A DNA stretch of 64,000 bases from Polaromonas sp. CG_9.7 (GCF_015752205.1 NZ_JADOVG010000015.1:1-64000), one strand, 5' to 3'; counted from the stretch's first letter, positions 25,514-35,400 are shown. Notes: generated by a model from the sequence alone, not told the origin. Numbers and translations are program-made.

Positions 25514-26149
25514 CTATACCAGCCCGGCCAGCAGCCACAGCGCCGTGCCCCACATCATCAGCGCCACCAGACCGTCCAGTGCGCGCCAGATCCACGGCGC
25601 CTTCAGCCGGCTGCCCAGGCTCCACATCGCCACGCCCAGGGCCACGAACCAGAGCACTGACCCTGCTGCGGCGCCCAGGCCAAACACGGCGTTGTCAGGC
25701 TGGGCATAGGCCAGCGACGCAGTGCCCATCAGCACGGCGGTATCTAACCAGGCATGCGGATTGAGCCAGGACATGGCCAGCGCCAGCCAGACCGCCCGGC
25801 GGCGCGACATGGCGGTTTCGGGCTCGCTGGCAATGCTTGAGCCGGCCGGTGCGGCAGGCCGCACAAAGCGCTGCATGGCCTGCGCGCCGTACAGGAACAG
25901 CAGCACCGCACCGGCACCTGTCAACGCGCCCAGCCATTTGGCAGACAGTCCGCCGAGTTGCGCCAGTCCGCCGACGCCCACGGCAATCAGCGTCACGTCG
26001 GTGACGACGCAAATCGCCACGGTCAGCCACAAATGCTCGCGCCGCAGGCCCATGCGCATGACATGCGCGTTTTGCGGGCCGATGGCCATGATGAGCGACA
26101 GGCTCAAAGCCAGGCCTGCGAAGAAAGCCGGCGTTGTGAAAAGGTTCAT
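25514..26149 (-). CDS. LysE/ArgO family amino acid exporter
   Basis: A 211-residue membrane protein with six hydrophobic segments and the LysE signature GLALSLSLIMAIGPQNAHVM near the N-terminus, plus SWLNPHAWLD in the middle. It would export lysine or arginine. An ATG at 26149 is used; a GTG nine bases upstream is in frame. It is divergent from an ArgP/LysG-type regulator, the classical arrangement for this exporter, so activation by that regulator in response to basic amino acids is likely. Confidence 0.88.
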   Translation of the reverse strand: MNLFTTPAFFAGLALSLSLIMAIGPQNAHVMRMGLRREHLWLTVAICVVTDVTLIAVGVGGLAQLGGLSAKWLGALTGAGAVLLFLYGAQAMQRFVRPAAPAGSSIASEPETAMSRRRAVWLALAMSWLNPHAWLDTAVLMGTASLAYAQPDNAVFGLGAAAGSVLWFVALGVAMWSLGSRLKAPWIWRALDGLVALMMWGTALWLLAGLV

Positions 26150-26293
26150 AAGGGACACGCGTCAGGGTGAATGGTCAAAAGCTCAAGGCGCCTGAGTTCC
26201 TGCAGACGCCTTGTGAGTGTCGCAATATTGGCCAATCGATTAAATGGAATTAACTAAAATTAGCTTTACTCAATAAAAACTAAAGTAAACCCC
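26150..26293. promoter_or_regulatory. divergent lysE/argP control region
   Basis: A 144-bp intergenic region whose right half (about 26230-26293) is very AT-rich. It includes the short inverted repeat ctaaaattag and several T-N11-A LysR-type half-sites. Expected target of the ArgP-like protein encoded at its right edge; exact boxes not assigned. Confidence 0.5.
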
Positions 26294-27187
26294 ATGCTTG
26301 ATCCCAGGCAACTCGAAGCCCTCGCCGCGGTGATTGAAAGCGGCAGTTTTGGCGCGGCCGCCAAGTCGCTGAGCGTCACGCTGGCGGCGGTGTCCTTGCG
26401 CATCAAGTCGCTCGAAGCTGCTCTGGGCCAGCGGCTGCTGGTGCGCGGCAAGCAGGTTCGTGCCACGCCGGCCGGCCAGGCCCTGCTGGGGCACGTCAAG
26501 CAGTTGCGCCTGATGGAAGCCGACCTGATGGCCGGCCTGCCGGGGGCGGGCGCCGACAGTGCCCGCTTGCAGACATTGAGCGTGGCGGTGAATGCCGACT
26601 CGCTGGCCAGCTGGTTCTTGCCGGGCGTGGCACCGGCGCTGCAGCAGCACCGGCTGCTGCTCGACGTGGTGGTCGATGACCAGGACCACACGCATGACGC
26701 GCTGAAAAGCGGCGACGTGACCGGCTGCGTCACCACGCTGGCGCAGCCCATGCGCGGCTGCGTGGCCGAGCCGCTGGGCATCATGCGCTACCGCTGCGTG
26801 GCCGCGCCGGCGCTGGTGGCCGAATGGGGCAGCGCGCTGCCGCACCGCATGCTGCGCAGCCCGGCGGTGATCTTCAACCGCAAGGATGCGTTGCAGGACG
26901 CCTGGCTGGCGCAGCATTTCAATTTGCAGGGCGCGCTGTACCCACGCCATTTCGTGCCGGCGGTCGATGCCTTCGAGCTGGCACTGGAACTTGGCCTGGG
27001 CTGGGGCATGGTGCCCGACCTGCTGCTGAAGGCACGCAAAGGGCGGGCACCGCTGCAGGAAGTGGTGCCCGGACAGCCCGTCGATGTGGTGCTGTACTGG
27101 CAACACTGGGCACGCGAACCGCTGGCCGCCGAGCGCCTGACGCAGGCTATCAAACGGGCCGCACAGGCGCATTTACTGCAGAGTTGA
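26294..27187 (+). CDS. argP: ArgP/LysG-type LysR regulator
   Basis: A 297-residue LysR protein with the ArgP-type N-terminus (LDPRQLEALAAVIESGSFGA) and winged helix, followed by an effector domain. The subfamily (ArgP, IciA, LysG) senses lysine or arginine and activates a LysE/ArgO exporter. The divergent exporter gene supports this assignment strongly. Confidence 0.87.
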   Translation: MLDPRQLEALAAVIESGSFGAAAKSLSVTLAAVSLRIKSLEAALGQRLLVRGKQVRATPAGQALLGHVKQLRLMEADLMAGLPGAGADSARLQTLSVAVNADSLASWFLPGVAPALQQHRLLLDVVVDDQDHTHDALKSGDVTGCVTTLAQPMRGCVAEPLGIMRYRCVAAPALVAEWGSALPHRMLRSPAVIFNRKDALQDAWLAQHFNLQGALYPRHFVPAVDAFELALELGLGWGMVPDLLLKARKGRAPLQEVVPGQPVDVVLYWQHWAREPLAAERLTQAIKRAAQAHLLQS

Positions 27188-27733
27188 TGACCAACTCCCG
27201 AGGCGTAATGGATACCCGCTCAGGGCTGTTTTGACAAGAACGGGTAAAATACATGTCTTGTTGTAAGACATTCCAAGCCTTTTGAATGCTGGCAACCCTC
27301 TTTTTTTAGCCTGAAAGCTCCCCTCAAACGATGACAAATCCGCTCAAAACGCCTCTTGCAAAAACAGACCCAGGAACCGGCATACCGGTTGGCTGAGGGT
27401 GTTGGCAACAGGTGCATAAGGCGGATTTTCACACCAGCCATCACGGCGCAGGTTTGCGCACAGAGCGTCATTGCCAGGCACGCATAATTTCCTTTTCAGG
27501 AGGTCATGCGTTCCCCACACGCCGCACCGGCACTTTTCCATTTTTTACCCATCCGGAAGGCTCAGGCACAGCCTTCCTTCTTCGTGCGCAGAGTTGGCTG
27601 TCAACAGCCCGCTGCGCGCTTTGCCTGTCAGGCGCACGCCGGCTGCCCGCCCGCTGGTTCCTGACGCTTGCGCACCGGCTGGTTGAACCGGCGCGCTTTA
27701 TCTATTTTCCGGCAACGGAAAAAAGGAGTTGAA
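27188..27733. other. 546-bp region upstream of the glucosylglycerol operon
   Basis: No gene is confidently present. A 52-codon ORF (27506-27664) starts seven bases after aggagg, but its residue composition is Pro/Cys/His-rich and matches nothing known. The region probably holds the promoter of the osmolyte operon; no sigma or operator consensus was assigned. Confidence 0.45.
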
Positions 27734-28471
27734 ATGCAAAAAACCATCCTTGCCACCGATCTGGACGGCACTTTTCTGGGCGGTTCCCCGGCGCAGCGCA
27801 CGGCGCTGTATGACTGGATCCAGGCTCGCCGCGATGAAATCGTGCTGATCTACACCAGTGGCCGCAGCCTGACCGCCATGCAGGACGTGCTCGACGATCT
27901 GCCGCTACAGCCAGACCACATCATTGCCGACGTGGGCACCAGTGTTTACACCGGCCCGCAGTTCCTGCCGTTGACGGCGGTGGAAGCCTGGCTTGATGCC
28001 GCGTGGGGCACGGATGCACGGGAGCGGATCCAGGTCGTCCTGCAGGACCATCCGCACCTGAAGCCACAGACGGTGATTGAAGGCCGCAGGGTTTCCTGCT
28101 TTTACACCGATGAGGCGCTGGCGCACACCGCGCGGGACCTGCTCATGCCGATGGGCTTTGACGTGCTGCTGTCAGCCGAGAAGTATTTCGATGTGCTGCC
28201 GCGCGGCGTGCAAAAAGGCCCGACCCTGCTCAAGACCCTTGAAGCGCTGGGCCTGGCGCCCGAGCGCACGCTGGTGGCGGGCGACACGCTGAACGACCTG
28301 TCGCTGTTCCAGACCGGACTGGCCGGTGTGGCCGTGGCCAATAGCGAGCCCTTGCTGAAGCAGGCCCTGGCGGGCATGGCCAACGTGCACCACAGCGAGT
28401 GGGAAGGCGCCGGCGGCGTGCTGCAAGCCCTGCAGCGTTTTCACGGACTCACCCAAGGAGAAAAAAAATGA
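27734..28471 (+). CDS. HAD-IIB phosphatase, likely glucosylglycerol-phosphate phosphatase
   Basis: A 245-residue protein of the sucrose-phosphatase-like HAD group. Motif I is ATDLDGTFLG (Asp9, Asp11), motif II TSGRS, a Lys in PRGVQKGPTLLKTL and motif IV VAGDTLNDLSLF. A strong aaaaggag site precedes the ATG. It is coupled by an ATGA overlap to glucosylglycerol-phosphate synthase. In some proteobacteria (Stenotrophomonas GgpPS) a HAD phosphatase domain is fused to the synthase; here the parts are separate genes in the same order. It would dephosphorylate glucosylglycerol phosphate. Confidence 0.82.
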   Translation: MQKTILATDLDGTFLGGSPAQRTALYDWIQARRDEIVLIYTSGRSLTAMQDVLDDLPLQPDHIIADVGTSVYTGPQFLPLTAVEAWLDAAWGTDARERIQVVLQDHPHLKPQTVIEGRRVSCFYTDEALAHTARDLLMPMGFDVLLSAEKYFDVLPRGVQKGPTLLKTLEALGLAPERTLVAGDTLNDLSLFQTGLAGVAVANSEPLLKQALAGMANVHHSEWEGAGGVLQALQRFHGLTQGEKK

Positions 28472-29964
28472 ATACCGAACTCGTCATTGTTTATCACCGC
28501 CAGCCCTATGAAGAAGTCATGGAGAACGGCAAGCTCGTGCTGCGCGAGCCGCGCAGCCCCAACGGCATCCTGCCCACCATCAAGCGCTTTTTCAGCCATG
28601 TCGACAAGGCGGTCTGGGTCGCCTGGAAAAAATCGCCCGCCGGAAAAACGCCGAATTTCGAGCGCCGCATCACGCTCAGCGACAGCTTTGGCGCGTACGA
28701 CGTGGTGCGCCTGCCGCTGGATGCGGGGCAGATCAACCAGTTTTACCATGTGACATCCAAAGAAGCGCTTTGGCCGGTGCTGAACTCTTTTCCATGGCTT
28801 TATTCCACCGAAAACACCCATTGGGCCACGTTCCGCGAAGTCAACCGGCTGTTTGCCGAGGCGGCCTGCGAGCATGCTGCACCGGGCGCCGTGGTGTGGA
28901 TTCATGACTACAACCTGTGGCTGGTGCCCAAGTTCGTGCGCCAGCTGCGGCCGGACCTGAAGATTGCCTTCTTGCATCACACGCCGTTTCCCGCCGCCGA
29001 TGTCTTCAACATCATGCCGTGGCGCGACGAGATTCTGGACAGCCTGCTGGCTTGCGACATGGTGGGCTTTCACATACCCCGCTACAGCCAGAATTTCTGT
29101 GCATTGGCCGAAGGCCTGCGTGCGGGCATTGTCCGGCACGAGGCGCCCGTGCCCGAGCCGATCCATACCACCGGCATGGCCATGTCGGAGACGGTGGTCA
29201 CCACGCACCTGGACTATCAGGGGCGTCGCATCCTGATCGACACCTGGCCGATCGGCACCTCACCCGACCTGATTGCCGAGACCGTCGATTCCGAGGATGG
29301 CCGGGCCCGCACGGCCAACATCCGGCGCGACATGAACGCCGAAATCCTGATCGTTTCCGTCAGCCGGGTGGACTATGCCAAAGGCACACGGCAGCAGCTC
29401 GAAGCCTTCGAGCGGATGCTGCTGCGCCGGCCCGAGCTGGCTGGACGGGTCAAGCTGCTGCTGGTGACGGTTTCGGCGGCCGATGGCATGGCGGTCTACA
29501 AGGCCGAACAGACCAAGATCGAGCAACTGGTGGGGCGCATCAATGGCCACTTCGGCACCATGAGCTGGCTGCCCATCATGCTGTCCACCACGCCCATGCC
29601 TTTCGAGGAAGTGGTATGCGCCTACCGTGCCGCCGACATTGCCTGGATCACCCCTTTGCGGGACGGCCTGAATCTGGTCTGCAAGGAGTTTGTCGCAGCC
29701 AAAAATGGCGAGTCCGGCGTGCTGGTGCTGTCAGAGTTTGCCGGCTCGGCCATGGAACTCAGCGATGCGGTGCTCGTCAACCCGTTCAGCCGAAATTCGA
29801 TGGACGAAGGGCTGGACCAGGCGCTGGACATGCCGCTGCAAGAGCGCAGCGAGCGCATGCAGCGGCTGTTGGCGCATGTCAGGAAATACGACCTGGCCTA
29901 CTGGACAAAGCATGTGATGAGCCAGTTCGCCAAGCTGACGGCTGACGAAAAGCCGGCGCCCTGA
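28468..29964 (+). CDS. ggpS: glucosylglycerol-phosphate synthase (GT20 family)
   Basis: A 498-residue GT20 enzyme. It resembles cyanobacterial GgpS more than trehalose-6-phosphate synthase along its whole length. Examples are the N-terminal LVIVYHRQPYEEV and SPNGILPTIK, then VWIHDYNLWLVP, FLHHTPFPAADVFNIMPWR, SRVDYAKGTRQQL near residue 300 and TPLRDGLNLVCKEF near residue 400. It would join ADP- or NDP-glucose to glycerol 3-phosphate, giving the compatible solute glucosylglycerol after dephosphorylation. Coupled to its phosphatase gene. Trehalose-phosphate synthesis is the less likely alternative. Confidence 0.87.
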   Translation: MNTELVIVYHRQPYEEVMENGKLVLREPRSPNGILPTIKRFFSHVDKAVWVAWKKSPAGKTPNFERRITLSDSFGAYDVVRLPLDAGQINQFYHVTSKEALWPVLNSFPWLYSTENTHWATFREVNRLFAEAACEHAAPGAVVWIHDYNLWLVPKFVRQLRPDLKIAFLHHTPFPAADVFNIMPWRDEILDSLLACDMVGFHIPRYSQNFCALAEGLRAGIVRHEAPVPEPIHTTGMAMSETVVTTHLDYQGRRILIDTWPIGTSPDLIAETVDSEDGRARTANIRRDMNAEILIVSVSRVDYAKGTRQQLEAFERMLLRRPELAGRVKLLLVTVSAADGMAVYKAEQTKIEQLVGRINGHFGTMSWLPIMLSTTPMPFEEVVCAYRAADIAWITPLRDGLNLVCKEFVAAKNGESGVLVLSEFAGSAMELSDAVLVNPFSRNSMDEGLDQALDMPLQERSERMQRLLAHVRKYDLAYWTKHVMSQFAKLTADEKPAP

Positions 29965-30052
29965 AAACGGGGCGCATCACCGGCGGCGTCATGCGCTTCG
30001 GGTGATGCAGCAACCGATTGTTGCGCTGATGCCTGCCGGGCAATAGCGGCGC

Positions 30053-30442
30053 TTATTTGCTCAGGCACTCTTTCATGAAGGCCTTGCGCTCGTCGCCCTT
30101 TTTGCCGGTGGCGTCGGCATTGCAGGTTTTCATCTTGCTTTGCTGGGCAGGTGCGGCTGCGGTCACTTCTTTTTTGGCGCTCAGGCATTCCTTCATGAAG
30201 GCTTTTCGCTCATCGCCCTTTTTGCCGGCAGCGTCCTTGTTGCAGGTCGCCATCTTGCTTTGCTGGGCGGTCTTGGCCGGCGGTGCCACGGCCGGGGAAG
30301 CAGGCGACACCACCGGCGCCGGGGCCATCTTGGCCGGCGCGGGTGCTGGTGATGCGGCTGGCGCGCTCTGGGCACGGGCTCCGGCAGACAGGCCCATCGT
30401 CAGGGCAAAGGCAACGGCGATCAAAGACAACGGTTTGTTCAT
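30053..30442 (-). CDS. PsiF-repeat secreted protein
   Basis: A 129-residue protein with a signal peptide ending near ARAQ, a Pro/Ala-rich linker (residues about 26-60) and two PsiF repeats. Each repeat has the pattern QSKMxTCNxDAxGKKGDERK followed by AFMKECLS. PsiF was described as a phosphate-starvation-inducible protein of unknown function. The start at 30442 has a GGAA-type site upstream. It is convergent with ggpS. Confidence 0.88.
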   Translation of the reverse strand: MNKPLSLIAVAFALTMGLSAGARAQSAPAASPAPAPAKMAPAPVVSPASPAVAPPAKTAQQSKMATCNKDAAGKKGDERKAFMKECLSAKKEVTAAAPAQQSKMKTCNADATGKKGDERKAFMKECLSK

Positions 30443-30584
30443 GGTGATTCCAGTAAATGGGAACAGAGGTGATTTCCGACCGGAAATCTTGTCCATAACG
30501 CGGCTCCGAGCGGATTCGATGACCGGGTTTGCGCCGGACCGCGTGCCAAATCGGTCCGGATTGGCTTCCCCGTAAAATCCAGTG

Positions 30585-32261
30585 ATGCTTTCGATTAAAA
30601 AAGACCTGCTCTCTGACCTTGCCCACGCACTGCAAACCCTGTCTCCGGGCGCTGGCGACAAAGCCGCCTTCGAGTCCCCCAAGGTCGCCACGCATGGCGA
30701 TTTCGCCTGCACGGCGGCCATGCAGCTGGCCAAACCGCTGAAACAGAACCCGCGCCAAACGGCCGAGGCCCTGCGCGCCCTGCTCTTGCCGATGCCGGCG
30801 TTTGACCGCTGGGTCGAGGCGATTGAAATTGCCGGCCCTGGCTTCATCAACATTCGCCTCAAGCCCGCTGCCAAGCAGGAAACCGTTCGCGAGGTTCTGG
30901 CCGCCGGCAGCGGTTACGGCACCCGGCCGCTGGCGCACGACCGCAAAATGATCGTCGAGTTTGTCTCGGCCAACCCGACCGGCCCGCTGCATGTCGGCCA
31001 TGGCCGCCAGGCGGCGCTGGGCGATGCCATTTGCAACCTTTATGCCACGCAGGGCGCCGATGTCTGGCGCGAGTTTTATTACAACGACGCCGGTGTGCAG
31101 ATCCAGACCCTGGCCAACAGCACGCAGGCGCGCGCCAGGGGCATCCAGCCGGGCGATGCGCTGTGGCCCGAATCGGCTTACAACGGCGACTACATCGACG
31201 ACATCGCGCAAGATTTCATGGCTGGCAAGACTGTCAGCGCCGACGATCGCGAATTCACTGCCTCGGGCGACGTCGACGACATCGACGCGATTCGCCAGTT
31301 CGCCGTGGCTTATTTGCGCCATGAGCAAGACCTGGACCTGAAGGCTTTTTCGGTCAGGTTCAACAACTATTACCTCGAATCGAGCCTTTACACCGAAGGG
31401 CGCGTCGAGTCCACCGTGGCACGCCTGAAGGACGCCGGCAAGACCTACGAGCAAGATGGCGCGCTCTGGCTCAAGTCCACCGACTACGGCGACGACAAGG
31501 ACCGGGTCATGAAAAAGACCGACGGCACGTTCACCTACTTCGTGCCCGACGTGGCCTACCACCTGGCCAAATGGGAGCGCGGCTACAGCAAAGCAGTCAA
31601 CATCCAGGGCATGGACCACCACGGCACCATCGCCCGGGTGCGTGCCGGCCTGCAGGCGGCCAACGCCGGCATTCCGCAGGGCTACCCCGACTACGTGCTG
31701 CACACCATGGTGCGCGTCGTGCGCAACGGCGAAGAGGTCAAGATCTCCAAGCGCGCCGGCAGCTACGTCACATTGCGCGACCTGATCGAGTGGACCAGTG
31801 CCGACGCGGTGCGCTTCTTTTTGCTCAGCCGCAAGCCTGACACCGAATACATCTTCGACATCGACCTGGCCCTGGCCAAGAACAACGAAAACCCGGTGTA
31901 CTACGTGCAGTACGCGCATGCGCGCATCTGCTCGGTGCTGACCGCCTGGGGCGGCGACGAGGCCAGCCTGGCACAGGTCGATTTGTCGCCCCTGACCAGC
32001 CCGCAGGCCCAGGCGCTGATGCTGCTGCTGGCCAAATACCCCGACATGCTCAGCCATGCCGCCGACGGCTTTGCGCCGCACGACGTGGCGTTCTATCTGC
32101 GCGAACTGGCCGCCTGCTACCACAGCTACTACGACGCCGAACGGATTCTGGTCGACGACGAAGCCGTCAGGCTGGCACGCTTGGCACTGGTAGCGGCCAC
32201 CGCGCAGGTGTTGCACAATGGCCTCGCAGTGCTGGGCGTCAGTGCCCCGCGCAAGATGTAA
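30585..32261 (+). CDS. argS: arginyl-tRNA synthetase
   Basis: A 558-residue class I aminoacyl-tRNA synthetase. The N-terminal Arg-tRNA-synthetase domain is followed by the HIGH-type motif HVGHGR near residue 136 in [20 protein letters not shown]. The KMSKS-equivalent is [13 protein letters not shown]. The C-terminal DALR anticodon-binding domain ends at [14 protein letters not shown] at 30585; a GTG directly before it is in frame. It heads a conserved co-directional run with a SPOR protein, dsbA and lptA-lptB-rpoN. Confidence 0.96.
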   Translation: MLSIKKDLLSDLAHALQTLSPGAGDKAAFESPKVATHGDFACTAAMQLAKPLKQNPRQTAEALRALLLPMPAFDRWVEAIEIAGPGFINIRLKPAAKQETVREVLAAGSGYGTRPLAHDRKMIVEFVSANPTGPLHVGHGRQAALGDAICNLYATQGADVWREFYYNDAGVQIQTLANSTQARARGIQPGDALWPESAYNGDYIDDIAQDFMAGKTVSADDREFTASGDVDDIDAIRQFAVAYLRHEQDLDLKAFSVRFNNYYLESSLYTEGRVESTVARLKDAGKTYEQDGALWLKSTDYGDDKDRVMKKTDGTFTYFVPDVAYHLAKWERGYSKAVNIQGMDHHGTIARVRAGLQAANAGIPQGYPDYVLHTMVRVVRNGEEVKISKRAGSYVTLRDLIEWTSADAVRFFLLSRKPDTEYIFDIDLALAKNNENPVYYVQYAHARICSVLTAWGGDEASLAQVDLSPLTSPQAQALMLLLAKYPDMLSHAADGFAPHDVAFYLRELAACYHSYYDAERILVDDEAVRLARLALVAATAQVLHNGLAVLGVSAPRKM

Positions 32262-32335
32262 TCGACTTGAAAACTTCACTCTTTAAAAGGCATCCAGCTC
32301 ATATGCAAGTTACGGTCAAGTCGCGGGAATACGGT

Positions 32336-33043
32336 ATGAAAAAGCAACGTGGTGGAACCCTGCTGGGTCTGGTGATCGGCGCGTTGGTCGGCCTGGGCAT
32401 CGCGCTCACAGTGGCGGTGTACGTCACCAAGGTGCCGGTGCCCTTCCTGAACAAGAGCCCGATGTACACGCCGGACAGCGACGCCGCGGAAGCCCGCAAG
32501 AACAAGGACTGGAACCCCAACGCGCCACTGGCCGGGAAGAATCCGGCGCCGTCGGCCTCGGGCGAATTAAGCCCGCCAGCCGAACCCTCCACCGCCGGCA
32601 ACTTGCCGGCCCCAGTGCTGACACCGGAAGACCCCAAAAAACCCGACCGCAGCGCGAAACCGCCGAGAACCGCGACGGCACCCACGACAGCGGCGTCTGC
32701 CCCGACAGCGGTTGCCAAACCATCCCGACCCGCGTCCGCCGACCCGCTGGGTGATCTGGCAAAGTCGCGTTCCGACGCCCCGGCCTTCAGTTCGGCGACT
32801 TCCGATCCTTTCAACTATTTCATTCAGGCTGGCGCCTACCGCACCCCGGAAGACGCCGAACAGCAGCGCGCCCGGCTGCTGCTGCTCGGCATGCAGGCAA
32901 AAGTCACCGAGCGCGAACAGGCCGGTCGCACCGTGTACCGGGTGCGTGTCGGACCGTTCGACAAAAAAGACGATGCCGACCGCGTCAAGGACCGGCTGGA
33001 CAACAGTTCGATCGAAACGGCACTGGTCCGGGTACAGCGTTAA
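32336..33043 (+). CDS. SPOR-domain cell-division-type protein
   Basis: A 235-residue protein: a short cytoplasmic N-terminus (MKKQRGG), one transmembrane helix (about residues 9-31), a Pro/Ala/Lys-rich linker (about 40-155) and a C-terminal SPOR domain (FNYFIQAGAYRTPEDAEQQR to the end). SPOR domains bind denuded septal peptidoglycan, so an FtsN-like septal role is likely. Start chosen at the ATG after cgggaa; the upstream in-frame part reads like leader sequence. Confidence 0.87.
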   Translation: MKKQRGGTLLGLVIGALVGLGIALTVAVYVTKVPVPFLNKSPMYTPDSDAAEARKNKDWNPNAPLAGKNPAPSASGELSPPAEPSTAGNLPAPVLTPEDPKKPDRSAKPPRTATAPTTAASAPTAVAKPSRPASADPLGDLAKSRSDAPAFSSATSDPFNYFIQAGAYRTPEDAEQQRARLLLLGMQAKVTEREQAGRTVYRVRVGPFDKKDDADRVKDRLDNSSIETALVRVQR

Positions 33044-33124
33044 GTCCTAAATCCGGCAGCGGCTGAACTTTTCGGCCGTGCTGCATCCAACACTTGTCGA
33101 TATTGACATCAGGAGAAAAAATCA

Positions 33125-33799
33125 ATGCAACGTCGCGCGTTTTCAATTTCAGCTGTCTCGCTGGCTGCGGCTACCGGTATTTCCGCCCTGCCCTCGCTGG
33201 CACAAGCCCAGGCCAAGGCCTTTCAAAGCGGTTCTGACTACCTCACACTGGACAAGCCGGCCCCTACGGAAGCGCCCGCCGGAAAAGTCGAGGTGGTCGA
33301 ATTCTTCTGGTACAACTGTCCGCATTGCAACGGCTTCGAGCCGATGTTCGACGCCTGGAGCAAAAAACAGGCCAAGGATGTGGCGGTGCGCCGCGTGCCC
33401 ATCGCCTTCCGGCCTGATTTCGAGCCACAGCAACGCCTGTACTACGTGCTGGAAAGTCTGGGCAAGGTCGATGAGCTGCATAAAAAGGTGTTTATGGCGA
33501 TCCACGTCGACAGGCAGCCGCTCAACACGGCCGACCAGATCAGCGCCTGGGTGGACAAGCAGGGCATTCCCAAGGCGAAGTTCATGGAGCTGTACAACTC
33601 GTTCTCCGTCACCACCAAGGCACGCAAAGCCACCCAGCTGCAGGACGCCTATGCGCTGGACGGCGTTCCCGCCCTGGGCATCAATGGCCGTTATTTCACC
33701 TCTGGCACGCAGGCCAAGACGCTGGAGCGCTCGCTGCAGGTTGCCGACGCCCTGATCGCCCAGTCGCGCCAGGCACCAGCTGCCGCCGCCAAGCCCTGA
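33125..33799 (+). CDS. dsbA: thiol:disulfide interchange protein DsbA
   Basis: A 224-residue periplasmic oxidase with a signal peptide ending in AQAQA and the active site CPHC at residues 65-68 inside FFWYNCPHCNGFEP. The cis-proline loop is GVPALGINGRY. It introduces disulfides into exported proteins. Preceded by aggag. It follows the SPOR gene and precedes lptA; the canonical lptC partner of lptA is not adjacent. Confidence 0.93.
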   Translation: MQRRAFSISAVSLAAATGISALPSLAQAQAKAFQSGSDYLTLDKPAPTEAPAGKVEVVEFFWYNCPHCNGFEPMFDAWSKKQAKDVAVRRVPIAFRPDFEPQQRLYYVLESLGKVDELHKKVFMAIHVDRQPLNTADQISAWVDKQGIPKAKFMELYNSFSVTTKARKATQLQDAYALDGVPALGINGRYFTSGTQAKTLERSLQVADALIAQSRQAPAAAAKP

Positions 33800-33959
33800 A
33801 GCACCGCGCCGCCGGGCCTTTTGGGGCTTCGCACACGGCCAGGGGCAACGGCTCCAGCCGTTTTCTTGCGCCTTGCTGCGCTCCAGTAGGCGCTGCAAGG
33901 TTTTGCCAGCCCTTGCATGGCTACAATGGCAAAACCCGCAGCTGCAAGATTCGTGCCTT

Positions 33960-34598
33960 ATGAAACGCTCCTTTTTTTCTTTCCTCCTGATGGCTTTTCT
34001 TGCCACAGGCGTGGCGCTGCCTGTTGCAGCCGAAAAGGCCGACCGCGACAAACCGATGAATGCCGAGGCCGATGCCCTGCGCTATGACGACCTCAAGCAG
34101 ACCAGCGTCTTCACCGGCAATGTCATCATCACCAAGGGAACGACCATCATCCGGGGCGCACAGGTCGATGTCAGCCAGGATCCGGAAGGCTACCAGCTGG
34201 CTGTGGCCACGGCAGCGCCGGGCAAGCTGGCGTATTACCGCAAGAAGCGCGACGGCGTCGATGAATACATCGAAGGCGAAGGCGAGCGCATCGAATACGA
34301 CAGCCGTGCCGATCTGGTCAAGTTCATCGGGCGCGCCGTGGTCCGCCGCTTCAAGGGGGCAACGCTGAGCGACGAAACTTCCGGTGCGCTGATCGTGTAC
34401 GACAACAACACCGACGTATTCACTGTCGATGCCGGTGCGAAAAACGCCAGCGCTGCCAATCCCGGTGGACGCGTCCGCGCCATGCTGTCGCCGCGCGGCA
34501 CAGTGCCTGCCACCACCGCCCCGCCGCCCAGCGGACCAGCGCCCGTTTTACGCCCCAGCACCAGGCTGGGCACCATCAAAGCCCCGAAAGCGCCCTGA
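33960..34598 (+). CDS. lptA: LPS transport periplasmic protein LptA
   Basis: A 212-residue protein with signal peptide and OstA/LptA beta-jellyroll domain: MNAEADALRYDDLKQTSVF, GNVIITKGTTIIRG and EYIEGEGERIEYD. The Pro-rich C-terminal tail (about residues 180-212) is extra relative to E. coli LptA. It bridges LPS across the periplasm. It is followed after four bases by lptB and then rpoN, the standard order. Confidence 0.92.
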   Translation: MKRSFFSFLLMAFLATGVALPVAAEKADRDKPMNAEADALRYDDLKQTSVFTGNVIITKGTTIIRGAQVDVSQDPEGYQLAVATAAPGKLAYYRKKRDGVDEYIEGEGERIEYDSRADLVKFIGRAVVRRFKGATLSDETSGALIVYDNNTDVFTVDAGAKNASAANPGGRVRAMLSPRGTVPATTAPPPSGPAPVLRPSTRLGTIKAPKAP

Positions 34599-34602
34599 AC
34601 CC

Positions 34603-35400
34603 ATGAGTGCAACGATACAAACGGCGCCTGCGCGAGACGGCGCCGTGCGCCTTGACACGCCCAGCAGCCTGGTGGCGCAGGGACTGCGAAAATCCTACGG
34701 CAGCCGGCTGGTGGTGCAGGACGTGTCGCTGTCGGTGAAAAAAGGCGAGGTTGTCGGCCTGCTGGGCCCGAATGGCGCAGGCAAGACCACGTCGTTTTAC
34801 ATGATCGTCGGCTTGGTGCGCGCCGACGCCGGCCAGATTTCCATCGACGGCCAGCCGGTCGAGCACATGCCGATCCACCTGCGTGCGCGCCTGGGCCTGA
34901 GCTATCTGCCGCAGGAAGCGTCGATTTTCCGCAAGCTCAGCGTGCAGGAAAATGTGCGCGCCGTTCTGGAGCTGCAGCGCGATGCCGCTGGCAAGCCGCT
35001 GAGCCGCACCGAGCTCGAGTCGCGGCTCGATGCGCTGCTCAAGGACCTGCGCGTGAGCCATCTGCGCGACTCGCCGGCCTTGTCGCTGTCCGGCGGCGAG
35101 CGACGCCGCGTCGAGATTGCCCGCGCCTTGGCCACCCAGCCGCGCTTCATCCTGCTGGACGAGCCGTTTGCCGGCATCGACCCGATTGCCGTGATCGAGA
35201 TCCAGCGCATCATCGGTTTTCTCAAGTCGCGCGGCATCGGCGTGCTGATCACCGACCACAACGTGCGCGAGACACTGGGCATTTGCGACCATGCCTACAT
35301 CATCAGCGACGGCCATGTGCTGGCCAACGGCACGCCGGCCGAGATCGTGAGCAACACCGAAGTGCGCAGGGTCTACCTCGGCGAACACTTCAAAATGTGA
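34603..35400 (+). CDS. lptB: LPS export ABC transporter ATP-binding protein LptB
   Basis: A 265-residue ATPase with Walker A GPNGAGKTT (about 55-63), Q-loop LPQEASIF, signature LSGGERRRVEIARAL (about 163) and Walker B FILLDEPFAGIDP, then the switch His in ITDHNVRETL. It powers LPS extraction by LptFG. A 25-residue N-terminal extension precedes the core. It is directly followed by a repeat element and rpoN. Confidence 0.95.
   Translation: MSATIQTAPARDGAVRLDTPSSLVAQGLRKSYGSRLVVQDVSLSVKKGEVVGLLGPNGAGKTTSFYMIVGLVRADAGQISIDGQPVEHMPIHLRARLGLSYLPQEASIFRKLSVQENVRAVLELQRDAAGKPLSRTELESRLDALLKDLRVSHLRDSPALSLSGGERRRVEIARALATQPRFILLDEPFAGIDPIAVIEIQRIIGFLKSRGIGVLITDHNVRETLGICDHAYIISDGHVLANGTPAEIVSNTEVRRVYLGEHFKM

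Noticed and set aside
28468-29964. Trehalose-6-phosphate synthase (otsA)
   Set aside because: Family is the same (GT20), but the N-terminal and central motifs fit glucosylglycerol-phosphate synthase better, and the phosphatase is not of the usual OtsB type.
30210-32279. Minus-strand frame of 689 codons over argS
   Set aside because: Antisense shadow of the clear arginyl-tRNA synthetase gene.
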